Counted from the stretch's first letter, positions 22,784 to 35,074 are shown. The stretch is DNA of 64,000 nucleotides from Setomelanomma holmii (GCA_010015745.1 ML978168.1:310001-374000); one strand, 5' to 3'. Notes: a model not told the origin generated them from the sequence alone. Program-made: numbers and translations.

Positions 22784-24015
22784 CTAGGCGAACGTTGGAT
22801 GGTAGTAACCTTTGTCGATGTCAATCGCCCACAGGTATGTTCCACCCTTATCATAATCATATCCGTTGTCACTGCTTCGCTTGTCCTCTGATTTGCCATG
22901 ATTGCATTCATCGTCTGCGTATGCGTCGTCTTCAAACCGGCTGTCACCATAACCATCGTCCTGCATTCCATCGTCGTCGTATCCATCATCTTCATATCCT
23001 TCATCCTCATAGCTTTTACGTTTATATATAACATTAGCTTCTTCTCTGTCGTCGTCGTCGTCTTGCTCGTCTTCGAGGCCACCGTACTCGTCGTCGGCAT
23101 TAGCTTTGTCGACGAGGAAATGTTTCAGTCTCGCCAACGCGCGGGTTCGGAAAAGAAAGTCGTCGCTCAAGATGACAGGCGCGGGTGCATTTTTCAGGAT
23201 ATAAAATCACAGCGAATATACCTTGGTGGCGCCTTCAGGACCAAATTGCCAACGGACTCTGTGGGTCATGCCCGATGATATCGTTGTAGCGCCGTCCGCG
23301 AATCGAAGCCTTATTCGATCAAGCTTGGCAGTTGTAATGGGGAGTCCTAAAGACCATGCATAGTCTTAGTCCATGATTGGAACTTTACATCCCGTATCTG
23401 CCAGTGCTTGTTGTCACAGTCCGCAACAAGCAAGTCAATCTGTTCACCTTCAGAGACCCACTTACCTATCTAGGTAGGAATTAAACCTCTATAGGCAACT
23501 ACCTGGCCATTGAGCAAGCCAATGAACCTCGGCGCCGAGTCACCTAAGTAAAGACAGTCATATTGATCTTGTGTGAATTCCGTGACTTTACGCTGCTTCA
23601 CCCGACGGACCTGATTTGCAAGGGACGAGAATGTGCGAGTTACCGTCAGGAAGGTCTTACCAAGGATGACATCGTGAATACAGCAGGGAAGGAGGTGAAA
23701 CACGAGTGAGTGGGTTTGGCTTTCACTACCGAATCGAAATAGTGTCTTCACGGTGCCGCTCGTGATGACCTTCTTGCCATTAGCAATAGTCACTGAAGAT
23801 ACACAGCGCCGATTGATCTTCAGGCCTAGACGTTCAGCATATGCCGTATTCATGAAATTTCCCTTCGCGCAGAAGTCGCCCACAGCATTTGTCCGATGAC
23901 TGGCGGCTATCAAGACCGGAATCTCGTAAACCTGATAGAATGGCACCAGACTTTCTTTAAGAGGCCGCGCGGGATTGCCGTTGAGTTTAGTCGTGGAAAA
24001 GTCGGCGACGGGCAT
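22784..24015 (-). pseudogene. Decayed retropepsin-like locus with two protease-like segments
   Basis: Minus strand. Segment A starts at an ATG (24015, MPVADFSTTKLNGNP) and contains GDFCAKGNFMNTAYAERLGL, the position of a retropepsin DT/SG-A active site but reading DFC, then CIHDVILGKTFL, matching the ILG loop of retropepsins. It ends at TAG 23470-23472, yet the same frame continues beyond it (GKWVSEGEQIDLLVADCDN). Segment B (DYAWSLGLPITTAKLDRIRL, RFADGATTISSGMTHRVRW) is shifted by one frame near 23345-23390, is interrupted by TGA 23207-23209, and continues FYILKNAPAPVILSDDFLF before a Tyr/Asp-rich acidic tail ending at 22784. The stops are explicable by CAG-to-TAG and CGA-to-TGA changes. Origin from an LTR element or a domesticated retropepsin is inferred. 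No intact active site remains. Confidence 0.65.
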
Positions 24016-24250
24016 TTTGAACTGATCTTCAGAAGGATAAGGGTCAAAGGCATCGCAGAGAGCTATCCAGAAGCTTCTCGTGATGCCTGTCGCTTCGTAT
24101 GTTTCTTGCGTTGGCGGATACAGCTGTCGGGAAAAGGTGCGAGGCTGAACATCTGTATTTCACGCACGGTCAGGAAATCGCTAATACGGAAGTTGCAGCC
24201 CAGCCCTAACAGCTGTCACATACAGTAATGTCTTTGGTTACTAGATCACG

Positions 24251-24662
24251 TTAGCCACACACCTCGAAGCGAACTTCATTCGAGCCGGGTAATCGAGGCT
24301 GAGAAATGACCATACATGATATCGTAATGTGATCGTCATCAAGCTGGCAAAACCAGTGCTCTGCTATTAGACCCTCGGAAGTCTGCCCAGGCACATGGTC
24401 AGTGATTCTGCTCGTTGTAAAAGAGCATGCGCCAGGACATACAGAATAATCTATTGGATCTACTAAAGGATTAGCATGCATTGCAAGCTTCCCCTGAACG
24501 CAACGAATTGAACTTGATCGAGAGTGTGAACTCACAAGATATGACGGTATGCTGCCCATCCATAAGCAGGACGCGGCACTCGCTCGAATCCGTCCATGAC
24601 GCACGACAAGCCAAGACTTGTGCTTGCCACGATAACGTCAAGTACAGTGTCGTGAACAGCAA
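24251..24662 (-). CDS. Candidate small secreted cysteine-rich protein (5' end unresolved)
   Basis: Two minus-strand exons join in phase: 24536-24662 and 24251-24450 (85-nt intron, GTGAGT...AATAG). Product: a hydrophobic leader (LLFTTLYLTLSWQAQVLA), then a mature-like region of about 90 residues with eight Cys, including CRASWTDSSECRVLL, YSVCPGACSF, HWFCQLDDD and RFEVCG at the very C-terminus. The size, leader and Cys content fit fungal small secreted proteins, some of which are effectors; that role is inference. There is no ATG in the frame before the leader. An ATG at 24850 could start an upstream exon, but I could not find a phase-consistent junction. It may therefore be a broken copy. Confidence 0.45.
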
Positions 24663-24993
24663 GGACTTTGAGGATATTCTGAAGGTTCGATTAGGATGTT
24701 TAGATTACGAAGAGATGGATCCGTCAAGAATCTGGGGAAATGAGAGGGTAAGTAGGCGTTGTTGGACCGGTGAGGAGCAGCTGCACGAGGTGGCGCAGCC
24801 AACACGCGATAGGCCAGGCTGATTTGTGACGACAACGCACATATCAGCATCGTTCTATTGGCATGGCAGGGTTGGCAGTGCTGCAGGCAGACTCAGCCTT
24901 CCCGCGCGTCGCGGCTTTTCGTTGTATGTGCCGGACGTCGACACATATGTTGTGGAGTGTGTGCGGCGACGAGATCTATCTCGTCACCGTGAG

Positions 24994-26014
24994 ATGTCGA
25001 ACATTTCGCAACAACATGATACTGAGCTGGGGTACCTTTGAGATGGTTATCCTGCCCTCGCCAGCTGGATCGCACGTAATCCCGACAATGAGACCTTCAT
25101 CTTTCGCAGATTCGATAGGTCAGCTGCAAGAAACATACTCCACTTGCAGGCACGACTCATCGCTCTTGAGCACGAGATTGATCAACTGGATGAAGAGGCT
25201 CGAGAAAGTAACAACTTCGAGGCCAAACAGTCATCGCGGCGATGGAAAACACTCATGAAACATGCTGAGAACGAAGCAAGGCCGGAAAAGAAGAGACTTT
25301 AGCTGTTGAACGAGCTGAACGCCCGACTCAAAAAGTATTGTGAGCGAACCTTGTCCGCCGCAAAATGTCCCAGTCATTGAGACACAGCATGTGCTCACGA
25401 CTAGCCCAGATGATGTAGTTGTCCTACAGGCGCAGATCACAGCAATTCGAAGACCAGACAGTCGTCCGGTTCTTGCTTTTCGAGACTTTCTCGAAGGGAA
25501 GGTACTGCCGAGTAAACTTGCAGACCCGATGCCGCTTATCAGTGGGCGTGCGAAAGCCTTCCTTGACGACGACAACGACTTGATGGCACTCGCGAGGCCG
25601 ATTGAAGAGGATCATCTCTCACGCTTCCTCCAAGACCATTGGCTCATTCGCAAGCGGAGGGACGCCGACCCTTTTGACCGCACAACCATCCACAAGAACC
25701 TGCACGTCGTACGCACTGCAGCAGCACTGGACATAGCCCTCGCAGCAGTTCTGCTAATCGGCGCGATAGTGATCTTGTATCTCGTGGCGCGTCCTAAAGC
25801 AAAGTTGGGCTTCATCGCGATGTTCACGGTGTTGTTCGCATTTAGTGTCGCGCTTTGCACCAACGCGAGAAGAGCTGAGGTGTTCGCCGCAACAGCAGCA
25901 AATGCGGCGGTTCTGGTCGTCTTTGTCAGCGGCGACCTTGGCCGTTCTAAAAGTGAGCAGTGTCTGATACAGCTCGAAGGAGCGATCTGGAAGACTGTCA
26001 AGTGCCCCGGTTGA
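24994..26014 (+). pseudogene. DUF6594-type membrane protein broken by two nonsense codons
   Basis: The start at 24994 (MSNISQQHDTELGYL) meets TGA at 25039-25041, and the same frame continues DGYPALASWIARNPDNETFI and FRRFDRSAARNILHLQARL, a DUF6594-like N-terminus. A second stop, TAG 25300-25302, follows RPEKKRL, and again the frame continues LLNELNARLKKY. A 70-nt intron (25340-25409) closes in phase to give KKYYDVVVLQAQITAIRRPD. The 3' exon carries DHWLIRKRRDADPFDRTTIH and three hydrophobic segments near the C-terminus, the family's usual layout. Both stops can be derived from CGA and CAG by C-to-T change. Without the stops the protein would have the usual family architecture. The domain occurs widely in fungi and has no known function. 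Confidence 0.72.
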
Positions 26015-27058
26015 AGGAAGGTTTCGGGAGCACCTCTCGTAGCTGCTGGATTATAAGCATCGATTTAGCAGGAAGCAGAACGTGCACACAAAGGCACACG
26101 TCGTCCTCTGACTACAGCCACCTCTGCTTGGGATATCATATCCCACAACAGCATGATGAGCTCAACTTCTAGGCCCCCGCCGTGGAGAGTCGAGTCTCTA
26201 CCCGGCTTCATCCTGAACTCTGCAGGGCTCGAGCTCTGACGGTATCATGTGTTTAGTGACGCCACTGGAGGTTTTGGGGTTGTTGCTGGCTTGCCAGCCC
26301 TTGCGCAGAATGGAGCATGACGAGGCTCGATGGAGACGCGTGGAGACGAGGCCACTCAGACAGGACTGGGAGAAACAGGAGTTTGGGCGTGAGAAGGCAC
26401 GACAGAATGACAGCAGTGTTGACAGAAAACTTCGCGTATAATTCTGGAGGACATCCTCTGAATTGTGTTGGATCGAGTGAGGTTCGAGTCTTCTCATCGT
26501 GGTTGGAAGTCATCAATCTTGCGGCCGCACTTGCCAAAATTGCGACACGTGAACACGAAAACACGTGATTCGAGCAAGATCAACCTCGGTTTGCTCGCTT
26601 CGATAGAGCCGTATCACCAAGCCACTTTGTGCGCTGCCCTCATTGAACTCTTGACCATCCAGTTATATTCGTTCAGATAGTCCTTCGCACGAGGCGTGAA
26701 TTCGGGGTCGTTGCCGGAGTGGCATAGGTTGCACCACAAGACAGTCGATTACTGATCGACCGAACCTGACTACTGACCATACTATCAGTTGCAGACCTAC
26801 TTCTATGGCTTCAAGTACCACTTTACTGCAAAAGCGCTGCGTCTCGCTCAAGTATCACCAAGCACCAAGATCAGAGCAGCACAAAGCACAATAGCGAAAA
26901 CATATGGTCGTCACAGCATTATCATTGCTATCAAGCGACACATAAGGTATGGCAAGGAAGCATGTTCACACTCTGTCACACGACTCGCCGATCGCCTGAC
27001 GTTATGCAACGAGCCGAGGCACGTTGAGGCCTTGATATGGCCTGCACACCTCCTATAT
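26015..27058. other. Intergenic region
   Basis: About 1 kb between the DUF6594 pseudogene and the MFS gene, which converge here. Only short overlapping frames are present and none has family features. Confidence 0.45.
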
Positions 27059-28640
27059 TTAGTACGTGTACCTGAAGCCCTTCTGGTCGCTCTCATCATG
27101 ATACTCCAACTCGATCTCACCACGATCTGCCTTCTTGTTGGACCTCCAGGACCCTAGGGTGATCAAAGACACAATAATGATGGTCAACAGGCAGCAAGCG
27201 ATGCAAGCGTATAGACCTGGACGGTAGTGCGGCTTGTCCTGGAACCTGAAGATCAACCCTCCGGCGATACCACCAACACCGCCCATACCGACGAGCGTAG
27301 CCGAGCAGAAAGCACGCTTCCACTGGCCGCGGATGTTGTTGGCCTGGTACGACATAGTCGCTGGTACGTTACTGTTGGCTCCAGCGGTTGTGAGGAAAAC
27401 ACCGAAGTAACGCACATTGGCGTTGCTGTGAAATCCCATGATTGCAACTCCGACAATGCACAGTATCATGTTGAAGATGATGATGGGTCCGCGAAGATGA
27501 TACTTGTCGCCGGCCCATCCAGTTGCGTACATGACGATCGCAGCCAGTGCGTATGGCGGGGCAACCAGACATTGCGACGCACCGATGGAAAAGCCCATAT
27601 TCTCCGTCAGAATGATGGGCAAGAAGTATGCGAGAGCATAGGTGACAGTGGTGGTGTTAAAGAAGATCTACATGGGTCAGTGTCGGGCTCTCAAACTCGC
27701 TGAGTATATATGCTTACCATGGCGAATCCCCAGATCTTGATGTCAAGAGCGCCACTGAGAAACTTCTTCAGATTCCAGGGCTCTGGCTTTGCGTCACCTC
27801 GGTCCCTGTTCACACGGTCGATGATGAACTTCACCTCGCGCTCGTTCAGGAATTTCCAGGACTTGTGGGCCTTATCCGGGAAGTCGACAAGCGCCCAGTA
27901 GCCGAGGATGCCCAAGAAACATGTCAATGCTCCCTCAATAATGAAGATCCAACGCCATCCGTTGAGACCTTCGCGGCCTTTCAATTGCATCAGGCCGTAT
28001 GCCAAGATACCAGCGCATGCTGATGCCAGACTTCCGAGGATGTAGAAGCACGAATAACGCTTGCCGATGTCGAAGCGAGTATACCATGTCGACAGAAGAT
28101 AGACGCAAGATGGGAAGAAGCCTGCTTCTAATATGCCGAGGATCACGCGGAGAGCGGCGAGCGTGTGGAAGCTGTCTGCGAAGCCCATGCCGATCATGAC
28201 AGCTCCCCAGGCGACGACGATGCAAGACAGAAAGTTGCGAGGTCCAAGGTATCGGACGATGACTGTCGCCGGAGGCTGGAAGACGATGTATGTCGTGAAG
28301 AAAACAAGGGTGACGACGGAGTAGCGCGATACAGTTCCCATGAGGACGTTGAGTTTCAACTCTACATTCATGCTAAACCTCATTAGTACGCCAATAACGA
28401 AAACGGACAGGCCTGGTGAACGCACCCAGCAATAGAAGCAGCACTCAAATTCGTTCGGTCCATCAAGGAGATGCAGTAGAGAACACCGACAGTCACTACA
28501 AGACGGCGATCGATGCGATGGATGATCTTTCTCTGCTCCGCCGGGGTGAACTCGCACTCGTAGTCATCCGTGCTCGAGCCATCATGGTGGATGTTCTCCT
28601 TCAGGCTCGCTGGCCTCTTCTCGAGGTCATTGTGGGCCAT
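27059..28640 (-). CDS. MFS transporter, anion:cation symporter family
   Basis: Model: complement(join(27059..27667, 27719..28372, 28426..28640)) with the second exon boundary at 27718/27719; 492 aa, about twelve transmembrane segments. The N-terminal cytosolic part is followed by RRLVVTVGVLYCISLMDRTN and LSAASIAGMNVELKLNV. Family signatures: FQPPATVIVRYLGPRNFLS, GFADSFHTLAALRVILGILE, FFPSCVYLLSTWYTRFDIGK and GREGLNGWRWIFIIEGALT. These match the ACS group of the major facilitator superfamily, which in fungi takes up nicotinate, allantoate, biotin, pantothenate or other small organic anions with protons across the plasma membrane. Substrate cannot be read from the sequence; resemblance is greatest to the Tna1-like branch by eye. 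Confidence 0.9.
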
Positions 28641-31373
28641 GGTAGGTGTGGAGGTCTTGTCAATAAGCTGGAGAGAGACGAAGAACCAAGCTGAGTCCTA
28701 CGATAACAGGGTTGCACGGGGCCTTCATTATATGTTCAGCTGCGCCTGTACGACAACGACCCGCCATCGCACATTGCCAAGCACCGTAGCATTCACCAGC
28801 AAAGGAAAATCGAGAAACTACCGAGGCACGGGCAGGCTTCCTCGAATGGGCGTCTTGCATCTCATTCATCGCCTGTCAAGGCTCAACATGGACGGGAGGA
28901 AATTCCGCGGAGGGCCACTGGAAACAGGAAGGCAGAAGAAAGCTGGGGAGGGAGGGCTTGGCAGCGTGGAGACCCCGCCTCCGCGAACGCCATCTAGAGC
29001 CAGGACCCACCTGGTAGCCAATAGAGAGACGCGCCGGCGAAGCAAGCTCTGGCTTCGCACGCTCTGATTGACGCTTGCCAACCGTCGTTACGGCTCGTGG
29101 CATGGCAGAGGCGTGGAATAAGAACTGCGTGGCGATTGAGGTCTTGTTCTTTGTGATAGCACCTCGTGCGGCTTGCTCAACTTCGATGATCGGCACGTCA
29201 CGATGTTTCCAGTCTGACACGGGGTAAAACGGCAGGCCCAGCGTGACATGTTCCACAGCGTCCGCCTAGATCATCCCAGAAGGGCTATTACTCCGGCAGG
29301 TTGGCTTCAGGATGTGATGATGCAGAGGCCTCGAGCCGCATGCGACCGGAAGACTCCTTGGCATTCACCATCTGCCGCGTCTTGTCGCCAGCTAAGCTCG
29401 TATCGCCGCCACCACCAGGGTCATTTGCTTGGCCTTGAGCAAAGTCTACGACAAGAAAGTCAAGTCTTTGACCTGACCACCAGAGACGCCTTTTACAGCT
29501 TCACCATCGATTTTGGGAATTTTCGAGTATCGCTCACCACGCTGCTGCAATCAAAATCGGAACGTGGTTGCTTGGAAGAGCTGTCCTTTGTCACGTTAAC
29601 TACATCTGGAATCCACTTTCTAGTGGCTCAACGTCGACTTGTTGATTCCCATACACACCGTCTTCTTGGTCCACACTGGTAAAGCTTACGTTGCCACGGC
29701 ACTTGCTACGCGCTTTGCGTATGCCAACCACCACCAATGCACGATGGTTTATCGAGAGCCAAGGCCGCGGACCAGTCACAAGTCAGGGCACTCCACACAT
29801 CGCTTTGAGGTTGCATGCTCAGAGTGTCCTTGGATAGCCGTGTGGCATTGAGCCACGTGCTGACCATACCACGACTTTTCGATCAACATGCTTCCGGACT
29901 GGCCGGATTGCTGCACCATGACTGGATTTGGAGCAAACAGCATATTCGCCGCGGATTGGAGTTGCAAGCCAGTCGGACGTGACTCAAGCATGGCTCGCGG
30001 ACAGCTGTCAATCTGAGGGGCAACCACGGATGCGGACCAAGCACATTCCACAGCACTCTAGGACAGTTTCGCATTGCATTCTCGCCTCCCCTTCTGCGAA
30101 CCCGCTTTTCAGCGCTGGGTGAAAGAAGCCAAACGTGCATAGTGTCTCGCATATTTGCACCAACATGTGCGAAACTCTTCAACGTCCCTATACTTGGACC
30201 AATACACCGGGAAGGATGATCTCCTGATCGTATCCCGGTGCTTGGAACCCAGAAGTGTATGGGTGACCCGGAGCATCGTGCTTCAGATCTGTCCTCCGCG
30301 TCCAATCAAGTCGCAAGCTTTGCAAAGGGGGCCGAGGCTCCCCAGGCCCAACCCTACGCCTTCCATACCCCGCATTATTTCGTTGCCAAATGCACTTCCT
30401 ACTCACACATTATCAGCGTCTTGTCCAACCAATAAGACATCTCAAACGTACCGAGGCATCTCCCCATATATCTACACGTACACTCCCGCGCCTCCGACTC
30501 CTTCCGTCAGGCATTCACAACACCAACACGCCATGATATAGACTTTACAGTCTACGCCGCATCACGCCAATATTTCGCGAAACATCTCCAATGATGATGG
30601 AGAAGTCGGAGCAGGTTCTGAGGTATGGCCTTGTGTGCCTAGCAGCCAATGCGGAGCAAATTGAGGCTTGCAGATGTCGTGCAAGCCACTCCGAGGGCTG
30701 GGTTGAGTCTAGGTCGATGCTTGTTCGAACTGCTGAACGTCATCCCTCGTACGATGACACTTGGTAAGCTGGTTTCTCTAGAGTTCGGCATGGAGTACCT
30801 GAATGCTGAGATGAGCATAGCGGTGTAGGTTGTGTGCCTCGGCTTGTGAATCCGCCTAATCTCGACGTACGCACTGCCCTTGGTGCTTCGGTCCGGACGT
30901 GAGTAAGTCTGGTGCAAAAGTGTGACATCTCGAAAGGTTGGACTTCGAGACAGTAGAGTCGAACAATACCGCAGGCCTTCCAAGACCTCATTTTGCCGCT
31001 GCATCTGGCTGGACACAAGTCAAGCTACAAGTATTGCTTCATGTGTTGATTTCATATAGAGCAGCCTCACAACTTCGGCTCAACGGTTTTCCAATTTAGC
31101 ATCCTGCTGGACCGTTTTCCTTGTCAAAAGTCAAATATCGATGCACATCATTGAATAGCAAAGCTCTTGCACGCTCCCCATTACTTTGTCTATCAAGGCG
31201 TTGTGCGCTATCCCTACATGTCGTCCCATCTGCGACGACGAGAGCGTATCCAAGCGAAACGAATATAACACAATCAAGCAGTTCGTGCGTCCGACATACG
31301 CCCATCAGCGATTGTTCATACGGAGAATGGTACCATCTTCATCAAGACCAAAACGATCGACCCTTGCGATTCC
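28641..31373. other. Long region without supported gene (2.7 kb)
   Basis: The longest gene-poor stretch here. Frames of 90-165 codons occur on both strands but overlap each other, start at non-ATG codons or lack any recognisable domain. It contains the MFS promoter on its left end. I see no tRNA, transposase or repeat signature. Ancient decayed sequence is possible. Confidence 0.5.
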
Positions 31374-33852
31374 TCAAAACTTCATGCAACTGGGCTTCGG
31401 CGGCACATACCTCTCTCCCGCCTTTGTATACTCGCCATACGACCTACACTCTCCATACTCGCCGTACAAGTCCCAACCCTCCTGCGTACCCAGATACAAC
31501 ACGTACAACAGCGCCAACTTCACGGGCACCTTTTCCTGACCTTCGGTCTCGTTCAGCACCTCTCCGAAACTGATGGGCTGGGAGTACGATAGCCACGGCT
31601 CGACAAACAGATCGATAGGGTCATCCTCTTCAGGATCAGGCACGTCGTATTCGACCTTTTCGCGACATTCGAATCTAAGGAATATGATCTCGTTGGCGGA
31701 GACGATGAATCCGTAGCGTGTACTAGAAAGGAGCATGTATGATGCGATATCGCCTATAGCAGTATGTTAGTATCCCGCCTTCTTGCTAGTCGGCGACACG
31801 AAAGGCTAACGTACCAAGCACGCATCTCAAGCTTCCCCACGTGTTCCTCGTCGCCTCCTTAATCGCCCAAGTCAACGCCTCCTTCATACCACCGAGATAC
31901 TCCACTTGACCCAGCAGTCTCGGCTCATCGTCGCAATCACTACGTGGCGCTTTGACCACGAAGCTGGGCTGCCACGCCGTCTGGTCGTTACCAAGATCTA
32001 TCTCCCAAAGATTGCCCAGCTGCAATTGCTGCGGCACGTTGTCGCCTCGCATCGACTTTATTTGCAGAAGTTTGTTCCATACCGCTTGAACTACTTCAAG
32101 CACATCGCGCTGAAAGAATGTCTTGAGATGCTCGTCTCCAGTGCTAATTTCGGCCAAGTCGCGCTCGGTCGAACGAGGTGGGAGAAGCAAGTCGTGCTGG
32201 ATGTTCGCGAATGCGGATTGACATTTGTCGCTCTTCCAGAACTTGAGGGCATGCTTGTTGAAGTCTTGCCAGTCTTCCAGGAAACCCAGATACCAGAACC
32301 GCTTTGCATCGGCAGGCAGAAAGAGTGCTGCACATTCTTGTGGCTCAGGAAGGTTAGAGTCGTCCAGCGGCATGGAGATCGTATCGCGCGGGCCCAAGTT
32401 GCGCCTTGAAGATTTGCTAGAGAACGAATCTGCATTTCCGGATCGGGCTGCTTCTGGCTCGCCGGTGTTAACCATCTCCACATCCTCGGGTTGCGCTGAA
32501 GACTTGGTATCAGATGAAGCACATCTCTTCGAAGCGCTCCTCTTCCTCTTGTGGAAGGAAGTCGTGCCTCCGACGAAGCCCGATAGTGCGCTAGTGCTGC
32601 GAGTACCTCCAGCCCCTGAGTTCTTGGCCATATCAGACTCGCTCGATGGGCTGCTCCTGGGACTACCTAGCCTGGTTGGAGGTTGACCTTGCGCTGTCAT
32701 GGGGCTCATCATTGAGCTGCTGTTGGGATCTTGAGAATTTGCTGAAGGACTTCCGCCGATAATGAGAGCACTCAGCGAAGTGTGCGCGCTTGTCTCGCAC
32801 ACTGAGATTAGCCCTCTCACTGTAATATCGTCGGTAATCGAGATTGATGCGCGCCGCGACTCCTCCATCGTGCACATGATGTGGTCGCGTACTGGTGACG
32901 ACGATGCTGAGGAAGATGCGTATCCGTTGGGTCGATCGCGATCTGTGTTTATGTTGCGTGTTGATGGCACTGGATCGCTGGAGGACTGGGCTGGCTGAGT
33001 CAAACAGGGTTCACGACTCCCAGGTGCCGGGGTTACACGCGATGATGTATTGGTTCCCCCGTTTGACGCAACGCGTGCTCTTTCATCCCGCGCAGTCGAA
33101 ATGTTAGGCGGTGGTATCGGGGATGGCGGATGCACGACGCTTGACGGCAGCTGATGACGTTCACGCTCGCGGCGCTCACGATCTCGCCCTCTTGCAATGA
33201 GCGAAGACTCTGGATTTGGCACCGACAAGAATGATTCCCTGGAGCGCAGCACTCGTCTCGGCTCTGGAATGGTAGGAACAATCCGCGGATGGTCTGCAGA
33301 TGTGGCATCCATAACATCTGGTAGCGCTTCCGCTGCTTGCGCGCCATCCGTGCCTGATGTTGAGGTCGCTGTCTCAATCGCTGTGGCAGTCAAGTGCGAC
33401 ATGTCCTCGGGAAGTGGTCCGTCATATACTGGATGTGCACGTCCGAGTTCCGGCGCGGGTGGAGAGTGTGACGCGGAAAATTCGGTGTTGGGCGGCCGCG
33501 AAGCAGCACACGGGTCCGCATGCCCTTGTAACGGTGGTGATTGTTCGGGTCGATCGAGCGAGGGTGCATAATTAGCTGCTTGAGCGTCTGCATTGGCTAT
33601 GCGCTCAGATCTCCACGACCCACGCGTAGCTACTACGTCCGCTAGCGGAGCAAGAGGAGGTATCCCTTTCTGCTTGAGAATCGGTTTTGGCTTGGGAAAT
33701 GCGATGCTATTCGAGCTCCTCCGCCTTTTGGCGCGTGGGTTCAGCGGAGGTTGAGGACCTGGTGACCCTTCCGCTGGAGTATTCATCTCCATATCTTCTG
33801 AGAATGCTACAGGCCTCGCTTCATGGGCAGTAGCATCGCTCTTACGTGACAT
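31374..33852 (-). CDS. Long fungal protein with disordered N-terminus and folded C-terminal domain (nuclease-fold-like, uncertain)
   Basis: Model: complement(join(31374..31753, 31815..33852)), 805 aa; the junction reads SLRCVLGDIASYMLLSS. Residues ~1-500 are disordered (Ser/Pro/Ala-rich) with KRRRSSNSIAFPKPKPILKQ as a likely nuclear localisation signal. Residues ~510-790 are folded: CAALFLPADAKRFWYLGFLE, NLWEIDLGNDQTAWQPSFVV-KAPR, LLGQVEYLGGMKEALTWAIK and STRYGFIVSANEIIFLRFE. The run of an acidic residue, a beta hairpin ending VKAPR and a downstream helix with Q resembles restriction-like (PD-(D/E)XK) folds seen in fungal proteins, but this is a weak inference. The C-terminus is Tyr/Gly-rich (YGEYGECRSYGEYTKAGERY). 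Confidence 0.78.
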
Positions 33853-34197
33853 GCTGGAGAGAATGAGGCAAAAGTAACGATAGACGATGATACTGGTACG
33901 TGTATAATGATGGCTTTCTTGGTGAGGGTTGGAAATTGGGAGTAGTCCGGCTGTGTATTGATTGAGTTTGCATTTAGGCAGGCTCTGAAGCAGCCACGTG
34001 GTGACGGTGGCAAGTGCTTCTGGTAAATATGATCTTGAATATCGGAGTAAGAGCTGCTACTTGGAAGGGCAAGTACAATGGGCATGCATAAGAGGAGTCT
34101 GACGTTGACGTGAAGCCATCCGCACCCCATCACGCATAAAACTCGCATTAGACCCGCGAAGTCCTCCGCCCATTTTGATCCCTAAATACACATATGC

Positions 34198-35074
34198 TCA
34201 TGATTGACCTGGGAAAGCCTCGCTGTGGCCACGCGCAGCCTGATAGATCGTAAAGAGCATTCCAAGCCGCAGGCTGACTATCTCCATCTCTCCCGTCTCA
34301 TCATCTTTTTTCGCTGAGTTGGAGTGCAGAATGATGTTCGAGTAGCTTAGCGCAGTCTGACCAGCACGATCTTCAAGCTTGACGAAGACCGTCTGCAGGT
34401 AAGTGGTGAAAACCCCATACTGAACGCCCATGGCCTTCATCATCTCTACTAGCATGCCTGACATAGTCAGCATTGACACTCATCCTCGCAGCCGCTAGGC
34501 ATTAAACATACCGGAACACCTCCTTAGCTGGGTACTCCTTAAACCGGGTGCCCGCGCCATCGTCAAACATCTCATACTCGTTTGCAGCTAGCTAGAGCCC
34601 GACCATGCGCACACTCTCGTCCTTATCGCAGCCGGGTGCGTGTCGAGAGACTTGAGGTTCTCATGCCTACCCCCGCCACCATGACTTGGGTATTGACGTA
34701 ACTGTTGTATTGATATTCTCCCCAGTCTCATGATTTTGACTGAGTAGTCTCCAAGCCTTGATGATACTATCTTCGAGCACAACTCGGGCAAAGCGGTCTC
34801 GCATGAACCGGTCCGACCCCATTGTTAGAACCTTTTGAAAGATAATTGGCCACTTTTTGGCATTGCTGGGGCTCGCGACAGTGGGCTCGCAGAGGAACGG
34901 AGAATGGGAAGCCGAGCTGCTCGTACTCTGAATACCTTGGTCGCAGATCAAAAGATCGGAAGCAGCATGATAGAGCGTACTACGAGGGTTCAGATAGGAC
35001 ATCCGGCCGATGTCGATCTCACTCCAGCTTTCGCTAGAGCTTGCATTGCACAAATCTTGTTGGGCAGCAGCCAT
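34198..35074 (-). pseudogene. Unrecognised fungal gene with apparent frame breaks
   Basis: Starting at 35074 (MAAAQQDLCNASSSESWSEI) the minus strand codes SWSEIDIGRMSYLNPRSTLY through NINTTVTSIPKSWWRG and then meets a stop at a GGCGGGGG run. One base on, another frame reads GRHENLKSLDTHPAAIRTRV-CAWSG before a stop, and a third reads ANEYEMFDDGAGTRFKEYPA-KEVFR up to a GTATGT donor. The last exon (GMLVEMMKAMGVQYGVFTTY ... SYSNIILHSNSAKKDD) ends at 34198. I found no introns that remove the breaks. Either the gene is decayed or there are sequence errors at the G run. Function unknown. Confidence 0.5.

Noticed and set aside
26789..27157. 122-codon plus-strand frame at the MFS 3' end
   Set aside because: Its second half is antisense to the last MFS exon and the first half has no support.
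29248..29682. 144-codon plus-strand frame
   Set aside because: Has one stretch with natural composition but no recognisable domain, an overlapping set of other frames and no splice partners.
30155..30541. 128-codon plus-strand frame, Pro/Thr-rich
   Set aside because: Composition reflects a C-rich promoter-like stretch; no domain and no supporting signals.
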